Source of the DNA: Collinsella sp. AF23-2
Lineage (GTDB): Bacteria; Actinomycetota; Coriobacteriia; Coriobacteriales; Coriobacteriaceae
DNA: 50,802 nucleotides
NCBI RefSeq assembly: GCF_003459245.1
Contig: NZ_QRVG01000016.1
Coordinates: forward strand, 1-50,802
Reading direction: 5' to 3'
The position numbers were made by a program, and so were the translations under genes. The notes beneath the pieces are model-generated. The model was given only the letters and a program-made list of their open reading frames with translations. It was not told the DNA's origin and searched no databases. Positions 1 to 9,185 of this stretch are shown here, one piece after another; position 1 is the first letter of the stretch, and each line of letters starts with the position of its first letter.

Positions 1-131
1 GCCGCCTCGATCAATTTGCGAAAGAATCTTGACGGTACCCTTTTCCAAGCCAAGCAGAGACTTTGACCGAGCGCTGGGTTGGCATGCGAGAGGCCAACAT
101 GAGGCCGTGCCGCGGGGCGGACCGCAGGTAG

Positions 132-232
132 CAAAACGGCACCGGAGCCCATGTCGGGCCCGGTGCCCAAGCGCGATATCGACGGCGCAGTTTCGCGATA
201 TTCAACAGCGCCCAAATGAGTAAATACTCATT
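132..232 (-). terminator. Probable terminator region of the first glycosyltransferase gene
   Basis: Two inverted repeats lie just past the stop codon (minus strand) of the glycosyltransferase gene. The first is a perfect 8-bp palindrome, AATGAGTA / TACTCATT, at 215-232. The second is a GC-rich hairpin at 138-167, with outer arms GGCACCGG / CCGGTGCC and an inner GCCC / GGGC stem separated by a single bulged base. Read on the minus strand, the second hairpin is followed by GTTTTG, a short U-tract. This looks like an intrinsic terminator for minus-strand transcription. Positions 1-131 contain no gene I can support. Confidence 0.5.
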
Positions 233-234
233 AT

Positions 235-2661
235 CTATAAATGATAATAACGATTCGCGGGTTCCCCGACGGTGAAGTTTGGATTCATATAAGGATCGCC
301 TTTGACGTAATACTTAGCCCATCGATAATTCATGTACGCGACCTCTTTGTGGAAGCGAATCTGCTTCTCCGTATTGTTTTCAACGCCTCTAGAAATCGAC
401 TCGTAGTGATAGAGCTCGACTTCGGGTGTGTATACAATTAGGTCGTTGATCTCGCGTAGCTTTAAGCAAAAGTCAACGTCATTAAATGCAACTTGAAGCT
501 CTTCCGTGAAACCTCCGACTTTCTCATATTCATCACGCTTGGTCATTATGCAAGCTGCGGTGACGGCGCTGAAGTCTTGTTGTGCATCGTTGAGTGCAAA
601 GTAGCCCCAGTTATCCCTTGGCATGCTTTGGCAAAGATGTCCTGCCACGCCACCAGTGACGCATAAGCCCGCGTGCTGGATGGTGTTGTCGGGATAGTAG
701 AGTTTTGCACCAACTGCGCCAACATCCTCACGTGCGCAGATGCCAAGCATAGTCTCAATCCAATTGGGCGTAATTACCTCAGTATCGTTATTCAACAGCA
801 AGAGATAGTCGCCCTTGGCGTGAGCAACGCCAAAGTTCATGAGCTTGGAGAAATTGAATTCGTGCTTCCAAGTTACAAGACGAACGATGTCAGGATATTT
901 TGCTTGCAACTTATCGTAATAATCGAACGTCTCCTTTTCTGTGCTGTTGTTTTCGATTATGACAAGCTCGAAATTGTCGTACGTTGATTTCTCAACAATT
1001 GACTTAATGCAGTTGTCCAGAATGTTGGCGTGGTCTTTAGTTGGAATGATAATTGACACGAGTGGATGGGAATCTGGCACAGCGTAGGTTACTTTATATG
1101 TAAAGGGACGACGCGCTTGTTCGACCTTCGCATTGAGCCCAAGCCTGTCCAAATGACTCTGGACCGCTTTGATACCTGCGATAGTGGCATACGGCTTGCT
1201 ATCGGCATTTGCTGCGGTGGAGGTCTCGCTTAGGCGCCAGTGATATAGAACCTTTGCAACATGATGAACTTTCCTTGCCTTTTCCACGGCGTGGAGAGTC
1301 AGATTATGATCCTGTGCTCCATCGAACTCTTTCGTGTTCGGTTCTAGAGTGTCAAGCAGAGACTTACGGATGGTAAGCATATGGCAGATATAGTTATTGT
1401 TTCTGAGCAGATCGATATTGAAATCCGGCTTAAAGAACGGCTGCGCTAGCATTCCATCGGGCATGAGTTTATCTTCATCACAATAAAGAAGATCGACGTC
1501 ATCATTGTTTTCAATTGCCTCGGCATATGAGAACAACAAGTCCGGTTCAAGAATATCGTCATGGTCAAAGAAGCTAACGAAATCACCCGAAGCGATGGCA
1601 ACGCCGGCGTTTGTGTTTTCGGAAATGCCCTTATTCTCGGTAAGGTTAATTGATTTAATTCTGTTGTCGTGGGCCGTCTCCTGCTCAACGCGAGCCTTTA
1701 GTTCCTGATTGTCAGGACTTGCATTTACTAGGATGAGCTCCCAGTTTGCATAAGACTGGTTTTTTACGGATTCGGCCATATCGTTAAAGAACGAAATGGG
1801 TGTGTTGTATAGAGGGACAATAATGCTGAACTTCGGAGCGCTGTTGAAGACGATTTTTCTCTGCTTCTCCAGAGCGCCGATAGTTGCCTTATGATCCGTG
1901 AACCATTCGGGGTATTCAGGGTCAAACTGCGCATGGGTAAAGAGAAAGTTGGTCTCCTCAAGAAGCAAGCCTAGCTTATCGGGTGTTAAGCAGTCGAATG
2001 CACTGAATGATGGGTGATTTTGATCGTCAATAATAAAGTAGTAACGATCGAACGCCTTTGGCATTCGAATTGAGAGCTGCGTTTCAAGCTGCTTTTTCTC
2101 AGACGTAAATCCAACGCTTGTTACATTCGAGCCGAAATTGACGATGCTCAAATTAACTTCATTAAGGGTTCGATCGAAACAACGAAGTTTGATTTGCGAG
2201 TCGCTACGATAAGGAGTTCTCACCGTGCACCTAAGGATATAGTCGCTTGAATCTTCGATGCACTGCCAGAAATCAATCGTTGCCATGTCAAACTCTGAAA
2301 CGTCATCGTAGTTTCGGAGTTTGCTGCACATGTCAGGTTTAATTTTGTAGTTAAGGCGCGACTCCCATTTGATGTTCTTGCAATTGAGCGAAAGGGAGTC
2401 GCTGCTCAGGGTGCGACCGTCTTGGCCGATTTCGCTAAACTCAATTTTGATGGTGCGAGCATCGGGATCGGGGACTACAAGGACGTATGAGTTCGAGTCA
2501 CAACTATTGTCCCGGAATTTTAGGAGGGATAAAGGTGAGCGGCGGTTATCGTCTGTAGCCGCCTGGGCTGTTACGCTGGAGCCTTTATGGATGCCTTCAA
2601 TCTTAAGCTGCTGGTAGATTTTCCAGTTTCCTCTGCATACTCCGGTTGTTTCGACTCGCAT
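235..2661 (-). CDS. Large two-domain family-2 glycosyltransferase
   Basis: This is a cytoplasmic glycosyltransferase of about 808 residues, probably elongating a rhamnose-containing surface polysaccharide. Numbering from an upstream ATG at 2706, there is an N-terminal region of about 290 residues that I do not recognise. It is followed by a first GT2 (GT-A) domain from about residue 293, with FSIIVPLYNT and a metal-binding-like DHDD near 381-384. A second GT2 domain starts near 548 with VSIIIPTKDH and has an NNDTEV motif near 645. Two tandem GT2 domains suggest either two linkages or a polymerising enzyme. Start choice: ATG at 2661 is preceded by GAAAGG at good spacing, while the ATG at 2706 has only a weak ribosome-binding site. 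It diverges from rfbA and is AT-richer than the rfb genes. The acceptor and donor cannot be read from sequence, though dTDP-rhamnose is plausible from context. Confidence 0.85.
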   Translation of the reverse strand: MRVETTGVCRGNWKIYQQLKIEGIHKGSSVTAQAATDDNRRSPLSLLKFRDNSCDSNSYVLVVPDPDARTIKIEFSEIGQDGRTLSSDSLSLNCKNIKWESRLNYKIKPDMCSKLRNYDDVSEFDMATIDFWQCIEDSSDYILRCTVRTPYRSDSQIKLRCFDRTLNEVNLSIVNFGSNVTSVGFTSEKKQLETQLSIRMPKAFDRYYFIIDDQNHPSFSAFDCLTPDKLGLLLEETNFLFTHAQFDPEYPEWFTDHKATIGALEKQRKIVFNSAPKFSIIVPLYNTPISFFNDMAESVKNQSYANWELILVNASPDNQELKARVEQETAHDNRIKSINLTENKGISENTNAGVAIASGDFVSFFDHDDILEPDLLFSYAEAIENNDDVDLLYCDEDKLMPDGMLAQPFFKPDFNIDLLRNNNYICHMLTIRKSLLDTLEPNTKEFDGAQDHNLTLHAVEKARKVHHVAKVLYHWRLSETSTAANADSKPYATIAGIKAVQSHLDRLGLNAKVEQARRPFTYKVTYAVPDSHPLVSIIIPTKDHANILDNCIKSIVEKSTYDNFELVIIENNSTEKETFDYYDKLQAKYPDIVRLVTWKHEFNFSKLMNFGVAHAKGDYLLLLNNDTEVITPNWIETMLGICAREDVGAVGAKLYYPDNTIQHAGLCVTGGVAGHLCQSMPRDNWGYFALNDAQQDFSAVTAACIMTKRDEYEKVGGFTEELQVAFNDVDFCLKLREINDLIVYTPEVELYHYESISRGVENNTEKQIRFHKEVAYMNYRWAKYYVKGDPYMNPNFTVGEPANRYYHL

Positions 2662-2792
2662 TGTTTGCCTTTCGTTTGTTGGACACTGCTCATTGTACTT
2701 TTTCATTTGTTGCCTCGCTAGAAATGCAGAAAGAGTTGCGTGTTTCTGCTGTCCGATTTAAATAAGAAGACGGGGAGGTTGCTGCCGGTGCG

Positions 2793-2798
2793 TATAAT
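2793..2798 (+). promoter_or_regulatory. Candidate -10 element for rfbA
   Basis: A perfect TATAAT lies 65 bases upstream of the rfbA start, in the AT-rich divergent intergenic region between the glycosyltransferase and rfbA. No convincing -35 hexamer is seen at 16-18 bases upstream, so this is a -10 match only. Confidence 0.4.
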
Positions 2799-2862
2799 TT
2801 AATTAACTATGCATCTGTAATCAGCGGCTTTTGCTCAACGATTGTCAATCGAGAGGATTTTT

Positions 2863-3762
2863 ATGAAAGGCATCATCCTCGCCGGCGGGTCCGGCACCCG
2901 CCTATACCCGCTCACGCTCGTGACCTCCAAGCAGCTGCTGCCGGTCTACGACAAGCCCATGATCTATTACCCGCTGTCCACCCTCATGCTGGCGGGCATC
3001 CGGGACATCCTGGTCATCTCCACGCCGACCGACCTGCCCAACTTCGAGCGCCTGCTCGGTGACGGCTCGCGCTACGGCGTCAACCTCTCCTACGCCGAGC
3101 AGCCGAGCCCCGACGGCCTGGCCCAGGCCTTCACCATCGGCGAGGAGTTCATCGCCGGCGAGCCTTGCGCGCTGGTGCTCGGCGACAACATCTTCTACGG
3201 CAACGGCCTCAGCCGCCACCTGAAGAAGGCCGTCGAGAACACGCAGTCGGGCCGCGCCACGGTCTTCGGCTACCACGTGGACGACCCCGAGCGCTTCGGC
3301 GTCGTGGAGTTCGACGGCGAGGGCAGGGCCGTCTCCATCGAGGAGAAGCCCGAGCGCCCCAAGAGCTCCTACGCCGTCACCGGCCTGTACTTCTACCCGG
3401 GCGACGTCGCCGCCAAGGCGCATGAGGTTAAGCCGTCGGCCCGCGGCGAGCTGGAGATCACCACGCTCAACCAGATGTACCTGGAGGAGGGGACGCTGTC
3501 CGTGGTCACCCTCGGCCGCGGCTACGCGTGGCTGGACACCGGCACCATGGAGAGCCTGCACGAGGCCGCGGAGTTCGTCCGCGCCGTGGAGCACTCCCAG
3601 GACCTGCCGGTCTCGGTCCCCGAGGAGATTGCCTGGGAGAACGGCTGGATCACGACCGCCGAGCTGGAGGAGGCCGCCAAGGCCTACGGCAAGTCGGTCT
3701 ACGGGCAGCACCTGAAGAAGGTCGCCGCCGGCGAGATCGTCAATAGCCCACGCGAGTACTAG
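2863..3762 (+). CDS. rfbA: Glucose-1-phosphate thymidylyltransferase
   Basis: This enzyme catalyses the first step of dTDP-L-rhamnose synthesis, joining glucose-1-phosphate and dTTP to give dTDP-glucose and pyrophosphate in the cytoplasm. The protein is 299 residues, the usual length for RmlA. It opens with the nucleotide-binding signature [17 protein letters not shown], followed by [17 protein letters not shown]. The downstream segments [25 protein letters not shown] and AWLDTGT are typical of the family. The ATG at 2863 is chosen because GAGAGGA lies just upstream and the signature then begins at residue 2. An in-frame TTG further upstream would add residues that are not family-like. It is separated from rfbB and the rfbCD fusion by a low-GC gene pair and a terminator. 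Its codons are strongly G/C-ending, unlike both neighbours. Confidence 0.97.
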   Translation: MKGIILAGGSGTRLYPLTLVTSKQLLPVYDKPMIYYPLSTLMLAGIRDILVISTPTDLPNFERLLGDGSRYGVNLSYAEQPSPDGLAQAFTIGEEFIAGEPCALVLGDNIFYGNGLSRHLKKAVENTQSGRATVFGYHVDDPERFGVVEFDGEGRAVSIEEKPERPKSSYAVTGLYFYPGDVAAKAHEVKPSARGELEITTLNQMYLEEGTLSVVTLGRGYAWLDTGTMESLHEAAEFVRAVEHSQDLPVSVPEEIAWENGWITTAELEEAAKAYGKSVYGQHLKKVAAGEIVNSPREY

Positions 3763-3782
3763 CGCAAGCTTGTTTTCTTTTA

Positions 3783-3812
3783 GGGGTCACCGTTTATCTG
3801 GTGGCCCCTTTC
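3783..3812 (+). terminator. Intrinsic terminator after rfbA
   Basis: A 9-bp stem, GGGGTCACC / GGTGGCCCC (one G-U wobble) with an 8-base loop, is followed by TTT. It lies 20 bases after the rfbA stop and should separate rfbA transcription from the downstream DUF4869-like/ATPase pair. Confidence 0.75.
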
Positions 3813-3857
3813 GTTATGATTACGTTGACCATAAAGACAATATGATTGGGAGTGGAT

Positions 3858-4295
3858 GTGTTAAGCGTCTACTTTGGCGATATGCCAGAAGCGATTTACA
3901 ACACAGCGACATATTTCAAAAACTCTTACCGGTCTTCTTGGATTACGGATCCCTATGCAGTCTCGATAATTAAAGATGTCGATCGATCGGTTGTTGTCTC
4001 CGAAAACGTCATCGAAAGCCCTGTGCTTGGATCCATCTCCCCACTCCAGCTTTCTGGTGGCGTGAAAACGCTGCTGCTTATGAGATTTGATCGTAAGCAT
4101 ATTTTTAACGCTTCTACCTGTGGTGACAACTGTGCCAAGTGGATTCTCGACATGGCGAAAGACCGCAAGCTCGTTGTGAATCTCTATCATGTGATGGACT
4201 TTGGTCGCGAGGATTTTAAAATTAAAGTCGTGAATAGCGGCCGAATCGTTCACAACATGGCCGATTTGATTCACGAGTCGATTCCGTATCTGTAG
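3858..4295 (+). CDS. DUF4869-like protein, function unknown
   Basis: This is a small protein of 145 residues. From memory it resembles the DUF4869 family of gut Firmicutes and Actinobacteria, with the segments YFGDMPEAIYNT near the start, SPVLGSISPLQLSGGVKTLL, and FNASTCGDNCAKWIL with two cysteines. There is no signal peptide or membrane segment, and no catalytic motif I can name. The GTG at 3858 is preferred because GGGAG lies five bases upstream and the protein then begins LSVYFGDMPEA, as I recall for the family; a TTG at 3846 is the alternative. The stop codon abuts the next gene, so the two are almost certainly co-transcribed and translationally coupled. Base composition is much lower in GC than the flanking rfb genes, which suggests separate acquisition. 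The family assignment could be wrong, but the gene looks real. Confidence 0.7.
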   Translation: MLSVYFGDMPEAIYNTATYFKNSYRSSWITDPYAVSIIKDVDRSVVVSENVIESPVLGSISPLQLSGGVKTLLLMRFDRKHIFNASTCGDNCAKWILDMAKDRKLVVNLYHVMDFGREDFKIKVVNSGRIVHNMADLIHESIPYL

Positions 4296-4304
4296 GTGCT
4301 GCTT

Positions 4305-5279
4305 ATGAACGGTTCGCATCTCGTTAAGATTTCCCGCCGCAGGGGAACCAAGTACACATTTACCATTAAACGGAACATTACTATTGTGCGTGGGGATAGT
4401 GGCACGGGTAAGACGACACTGTTTGACATGGTCGCAGACTACATGCGAACGGGCGAGCAGTCGGGTGTTTCCTTGCAATGCGATTGTCCCTGTGTCGCCC
4501 TGACCGATTATGATTGGCGAAACCAGCTTTCGTCCGTTCATGACTCGATTGTATTTGTCGATGAGGGCTTAAAAGAGATCCATTCTGATGAGTTTGCCCA
4601 TCATGTGCTGTATTCCTCGAATTATTTCGTGCTGATCTCAAGGGCTGATTTCCCCAATCTTCCGTATAGCGTGGATGAGATTTACAAGATTAAGACGAGC
4701 GGAAAATACCATTCTTTCGTCCCTGTTTATCAAGATCGCGGGAATCATCGTTATGCTATTTCCCGGTCGGCGCCAAAACAGGACTTTTCTATCCTTCTAT
4801 GCGAGGACAGTAAGTCTGGTTTCCAGTTCTTTAAACGGCATTTTGCTGACAGTGAGCTTACCTGTACTTCGGCCATGACGAACAGCGCGATTTTGGGCTG
4901 GTTGGATCAGCATCTCGACGATCGCGTGTTTGTTGTCGCGGACGGGGCGGCATTTGGGTGCTATGCGGACCGCGTCCTTAAGCTGCAAGACATTCACCGC
5001 GATACTGTTACGGTTTGTCTTCCCGAGTCGTTCGAATGGCTTCTGCTGAGCTCCGGCGTAATTTCAGGGCTAGATGTTAAGACGGTTTTGGAAACCCCAG
5101 AAGCCTTTGTAAACAGTGAGAAGTTTAAAAGCTGGGAGGATTTCTTCTATAAGTACTTACGTGAAATAACTGGGGATTCGGTTTTTCACTACGACAAAGA
5201 CTGCATTTCGGAGGCGTTTTGTACAGGAGGTAATTCTGCGAAGGTTATGGCTCTTATCGCATGCCGAAATGTCCGATAG
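4305..5279 (+). CDS. P-loop ATPase paired with the DUF4869-like protein
   Basis: This protein of about 324 residues has a clear Walker A motif, GDSGTGKTT (catalytic Lys near residue 36), and a Walker B-like strand, SIVFVDEG (Asp86-Glu87). After a hydrophobic strand, YFVLISRADFPNLPYS, the second half (from about residue 165) contains FSILLCEDSKSG and VFVVADGAAFG. Their arrangement loosely recalls the acidic motifs of Toprim folds, as in OLD-type nucleases, but the match is weak and the usual DxD is not evident. There is no transmembrane segment. The ATG at 4305 has AGGTG six bases upstream; a GTG at 4296 directly abutting the previous stop is the alternative. Together with the preceding gene it forms a compact low-GC two-gene unit inside the rhamnose locus. 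A defence, regulatory or surface-modification role is possible but unproven. Confidence 0.7.
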   Translation: MNGSHLVKISRRRGTKYTFTIKRNITIVRGDSGTGKTTLFDMVADYMRTGEQSGVSLQCDCPCVALTDYDWRNQLSSVHDSIVFVDEGLKEIHSDEFAHHVLYSSNYFVLISRADFPNLPYSVDEIYKIKTSGKYHSFVPVYQDRGNHRYAISRSAPKQDFSILLCEDSKSGFQFFKRHFADSELTCTSAMTNSAILGWLDQHLDDRVFVVADGAAFGCYADRVLKLQDIHRDTVTVCLPESFEWLLLSSGVISGLDVKTVLETPEAFVNSEKFKSWEDFFYKYLREITGDSVFHYDKDCISEAFCTGGNSAKVMALIACRNVR

Positions 5280-5288
5280 TTTTGTTGA

Positions 5289-6374
<1,086 letters not shown>

Positions 6375-6394
6375 GCCGGACCCCGGCGAACCGC

Positions 6395-6464
6395 ACCGCG
6401 GGGCGCCCGCGCGGGGATGCAGGGCATGGGGATGATCCTGCGTCCCCGCGCGGGCGCCCCCGGT
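6395..6464 (+). repeat. Very long GC-rich hairpin between rfbB and rfbCD
   Basis: A near-perfect inverted repeat has 24-base arms at 6400-6423 and 6437-6460, with a single G-U wobble and a 13-base loop. It can be extended by a further four pairs (ACCG / CGGT) across one bulged C. The 3' side continues TATACAACC with no U-run, so it is not a classic intrinsic terminator. It could act as a transcript-stabilising or processing element, or as a differential-expression element within the operon. Confidence 0.8.
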
Positions 6465-6496
6465 TATACAACCTCTTCGATAGGAGCTTTTCCCAC

Positions 6497-7951
6497 ATGG
6501 CAGACATCGCATTCGAGAAGGACCTCTCCGTCGCCGAGACCGGCATCGAGGGCCTCAAGGTCGTCGACCTCGCCGTCCACGGCGACTCGCGCGGCTGGTT
6601 CAAGGAGAACTGGCAGCGCGCCAAGATGACCGCCCTGGGCATCCCGGACCTCAGGGTCGTCCAGAACAACATCTCCTACAACGACAGCCGCGGCGTCACC
6701 CGCGGCATCCACGCCGAGCCCTGGGACAAGTTCATCTCCGTGGCGCGCGGCAGCGTCTTCGGCGCCTGGGTGGACCTGCGCGAGGGCAGCGAGACCTACG
6801 GGAAGGTGTTCACCTGCACGCTCGACCCGTCCAAGGCCATCTACGTCCCGCGCGGCGTGGGCAACTCCTTCCAGGCCCTGGAGGACGGCACCGCCTACAC
6901 CTACCTGGTGGACGTCCACTGGTCCCTCGAGCTCAAGAAGACCTACACCTTCGTGAACCTCGCCGACCCCGAGCTCGCCATCGAGTGGCCGATCCCGCTC
7001 GATGAGGCCACCGTCTCCGAGGCCGACCTCAACCACCCGATGCTCAGGGACGTCGTCCCAATGGCGCCCAAGAGGACGCTCGTCACCGGCTGCAACGGCC
7101 AGCTGGGCCATGCTGTGCGCAGGCTGGCGGAGGAGCGCGGCGTCGCCAAGGACTTCGACTTCTGCGACATCGACACCTTCGATATGTCAGACCCGGACGC
7201 CTACGCACAGTACGACTGGTCGCTCTACGGCACCGTGATCAACTGCGGCGCCTACACCGCCGTGGATAGGGCGGAGACCGCCGAGGGCCGCGCGACCGCC
7301 TGGAAGGCCAACGCGACCGGCCCCGCCCTCCTCGCCCGCACATGCTCTGATCACGGGATCACCCTCGTCCACGTGTCCAGCGACTACGTCTTCGACGGCA
7401 CCGCCGAGGTGCATGACGAGGACGAGCCCCTCAGCCCGCTGTCCGTCTACGGCCAGACCAAGGCCGCCGGCGACATCGCCGTGGCCGGGTGCCCGCGCCA
7501 CTACATCATGCGCTCCAGCTGGGTCATCGGCGAGGGCCGCAACTTCGTCAAGACGATGAAGGGCCTGTCCGACCGCGTCGCCGACCCCGAGGACGGGCTC
7601 GAGCAGGTCACGGTCGTTGACGACCAGCTGGGCCGCCTGACCTTCACGCGCGACATGGCCGAGGCCATCTTCCACGTGCTGGGGACGCACGCCCCCTACG
7701 GCACCTACGACTGCACCGGCTCCGGCACCGTCAAGTCCTGGGCCGATATCGCCCGCGCCGTCTTCGAGGCCGCCAACGGCAACGGGGACAGGGTCGTGCC
7801 GGTATCGACCGCCGACTACTACGCGAGCGCCGAGGGCCCCGTCGCCCCGCGCCCGGTCCACTCCGCGCTCGACCTGTCCAAGCTCGAGGCTGCCGGCTTC
7901 CACATGCCCGACTGGGAGGAAGAGCTGGGGGAGTACATCAAGACGCTCTAG
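6497..7951 (+). CDS. rfbCD: Fused dTDP-4-dehydrorhamnose 3,5-epimerase / reductase
   Basis: One 484-residue protein combines the last two steps of dTDP-L-rhamnose synthesis. Residues 1 to about 190 are an RmlC-type cupin: HGDSRGWFKE, then RGIH (His72), Lys78 in WDKF, and a Tyr in AYTYLVD. The usual second histidine of the FAHGF motif is replaced by GNSF (Asn123). Residues from about 193 are an RmlD-type SDR reductase: TGCNGQLG at 197-204, HVSSDYVFDG, and the catalytic YGQTK (Tyr318, Lys322). ATG 6497 is chosen because it gives the cupin a natural start and has AGGAG ten bases upstream. The frame is open further upstream, but that stretch antisenses or overlaps rfbB and is not coding. The fusion substitutes for separate rfbC and rfbD genes, neither of which is seen here. 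Confidence 0.93.
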   Translation: MADIAFEKDLSVAETGIEGLKVVDLAVHGDSRGWFKENWQRAKMTALGIPDLRVVQNNISYNDSRGVTRGIHAEPWDKFISVARGSVFGAWVDLREGSETYGKVFTCTLDPSKAIYVPRGVGNSFQALEDGTAYTYLVDVHWSLELKKTYTFVNLADPELAIEWPIPLDEATVSEADLNHPMLRDVVPMAPKRTLVTGCNGQLGHAVRRLAEERGVAKDFDFCDIDTFDMSDPDAYAQYDWSLYGTVINCGAYTAVDRAETAEGRATAWKANATGPALLARTCSDHGITLVHVSSDYVFDGTAEVHDEDEPLSPLSVYGQTKAAGDIAVAGCPRHYIMRSSWVIGEGRNFVKTMKGLSDRVADPEDGLEQVTVVDDQLGRLTFTRDMAEAIFHVLGTHAPYGTYDCTGSGTVKSWADIARAVFEAANGNGDRVVPVSTADYYASAEGPVAPRPVHSALDLSKLEAAGFHMPDWEEELGEYIKTL

Positions 7952-7973
7952 CCGCTATTAACTTTTCGAGAGT

Positions 7974-8003
7974 AAAAGCCGCCGTTCTTTAACGGCGGCT
8001 TTT
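7974..8003. terminator. Bidirectional terminator between rfbCD and a convergent glycosyltransferase
   Basis: A 13-bp perfect stem, AAAAGCCGCCGTT / AACGGCGGCTTTT, with a 4-base loop lies between the convergent rfbCD (plus) and glycosyltransferase (minus) genes. The A-tract on one side and T-tract on the other allow it to terminate transcription in both directions. Confidence 0.9.
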
Positions 8004-8053
8004 CTTGTTGGTGGCTATCTGCGCAGTGGTGCCAATAGTATTTTGCGGAAGAT

Positions 8054-9025
8054 CTACCTCTCGCTTGGCATGGAAGTAGGGTGGCCGGGCTGGTCGTCGT
8101 AGGCGTATTTGCTGTACACGTTGACCTCCCACTGCTTTTTTTCGACCTTTGCTACAGAATCTAGGATGAAGCCGGTCGCAAGGCTCAGGCCGCACAGGAA
8201 CATAAACGAGGCGGCGAGCATAGCGGTGGGGAAGCGCGGGACGAGGCCGGTCTGGAAATATTCGACAACGATGGGCATGCCCAGGGCGAGGCCGAATACC
8301 GCGAACAGAAGCGCAACGAGGCTGAAGAACTTCAGCGGGCGGTAGTCCTTGAACAGCGTGCCGATCATCGCAACGACTTTAATGCCGTCGCTCACGGTGT
8401 TGAGTTTGGACTCGGAACCCTCGGGACGGTCGCGGTACTCGATGGGCACATCTTTGATGCGCCAGCGGTGGTCGACGGCGTGGATCGAGAGCTCGGTTTC
8501 GATCTGAAAGCCCTCGGAAAGCACTGGGAAGGTTTTAACGAACGGGCGGCTCATGGCGCGGTAGCCTGTCATGACGTCATCGAAGCTGTAGCCATAGATC
8601 CACTTGATCATGGCGCGGACCAGATTATTGCCAAAGCCGTGGAAGGCACGCTTGTTCTCCTCGGCGTAGGTGCCGTTGGAAAGGCGATCGCCTACGGTCA
8701 TGTCGGCCGTGCCGTTAAGGATGGGCTCGCAGAGGGCCTTGGCCGCCTCGGCGGGGTAGGTGTCGTCTCCGTCGACCATCAGGTAGCAATCGGCGTCGAT
8801 ATCGCGAAACATCTGGCGGCACACGTTGCCCTTTCCCTGACGGGGCTCAAAGCGGACTGTGGCGCCGTGCTCGGTGGCAATGCGTGAGGTATCGTCCGAC
8901 GAGTTGTTGTCATAGACATAGACCGTCGCCTGCGGAAGCTCGCGGTGAAAGTCGTCGATGACTTTGCCGATCGTGAGCGCTTCGTTGTAGCAAGGGATGA
9001 TGACGGCGATGGATTCAGAATTCAC
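8054..9025 (-). CDS. Membrane-anchored family-2 glycosyltransferase (DPM1-like)
   Basis: This is a 323-residue glycosyltransferase of the dolichol/undecaprenyl-phosphate sugar transferase type. The GT-A domain opens with IAVIIPCYNEALTIGKV, has VYVYDNNSSDDTS and the metal-binding DGDDTYP. It also has the MTGYRAMSRPF and GFQIETELSIHA segments typical of the DPM1-like subgroup. Two C-terminal hydrophobic helices (about residues 232-255 and 268-290) should anchor it in the membrane. It probably loads a sugar onto a polyprenyl phosphate or initiates polysaccharide decoration. The GTG at 9023-9025 is preceded by AAGGAG at six bases, a strong ribosome-binding site. It is transcribed divergently from the ABC exporter genes. 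Confidence 0.9.
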   Translation of the reverse strand: MNSESIAVIIPCYNEALTIGKVIDDFHRELPQATVYVYDNNSSDDTSRIATEHGATVRFEPRQGKGNVCRQMFRDIDADCYLMVDGDDTYPAEAAKALCEPILNGTADMTVGDRLSNGTYAEENKRAFHGFGNNLVRAMIKWIYGYSFDDVMTGYRAMSRPFVKTFPVLSEGFQIETELSIHAVDHRWRIKDVPIEYRDRPEGSESKLNTVSDGIKVVAMIGTLFKDYRPLKFFSLVALLFAVFGLALGMPIVVEYFQTGLVPRFPTAMLAASFMFLCGLSLATGFILDSVAKVEKKQWEVNVYSKYAYDDQPGHPTSMPSER

Positions 9026-9055
9026 TTAATGCTCCTTATACATTCAATCCTAGAA

Positions 9056-9146
9056 AGTATAGCCGTTTGGGCCTGGCATCCTAAGATGTGGGTTAGTTCT
9101 CCAGTTTTGTTGCGCGAATCGTTTGCATGGCCGTCGGGTCTATACT
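9056..9146. promoter_or_regulatory. Divergent candidate -10 elements
   Basis: The 160-base divergent region between the DPM1-like glycosyltransferase and the ABC permease contains TATACT on the minus strand (9056-9061, about 30 bases from the glycosyltransferase start). It also contains TATACT on the plus strand (9141-9146, 39 bases from the permease start). Neither has a good -35 hexamer, so these are tentative. Confidence 0.35.
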
Positions 9147-9185
9147 GTTCGTTTGTCAACGATTACGAGTAAAGGAGTTGCATCC

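Noticed and set aside
1..131. Short open frames on both strands at the left end
   Set aside because: Two overlapping frames of about 64 codons on opposite strands have no ribosome-binding site or family match and run into the terminator hairpin.
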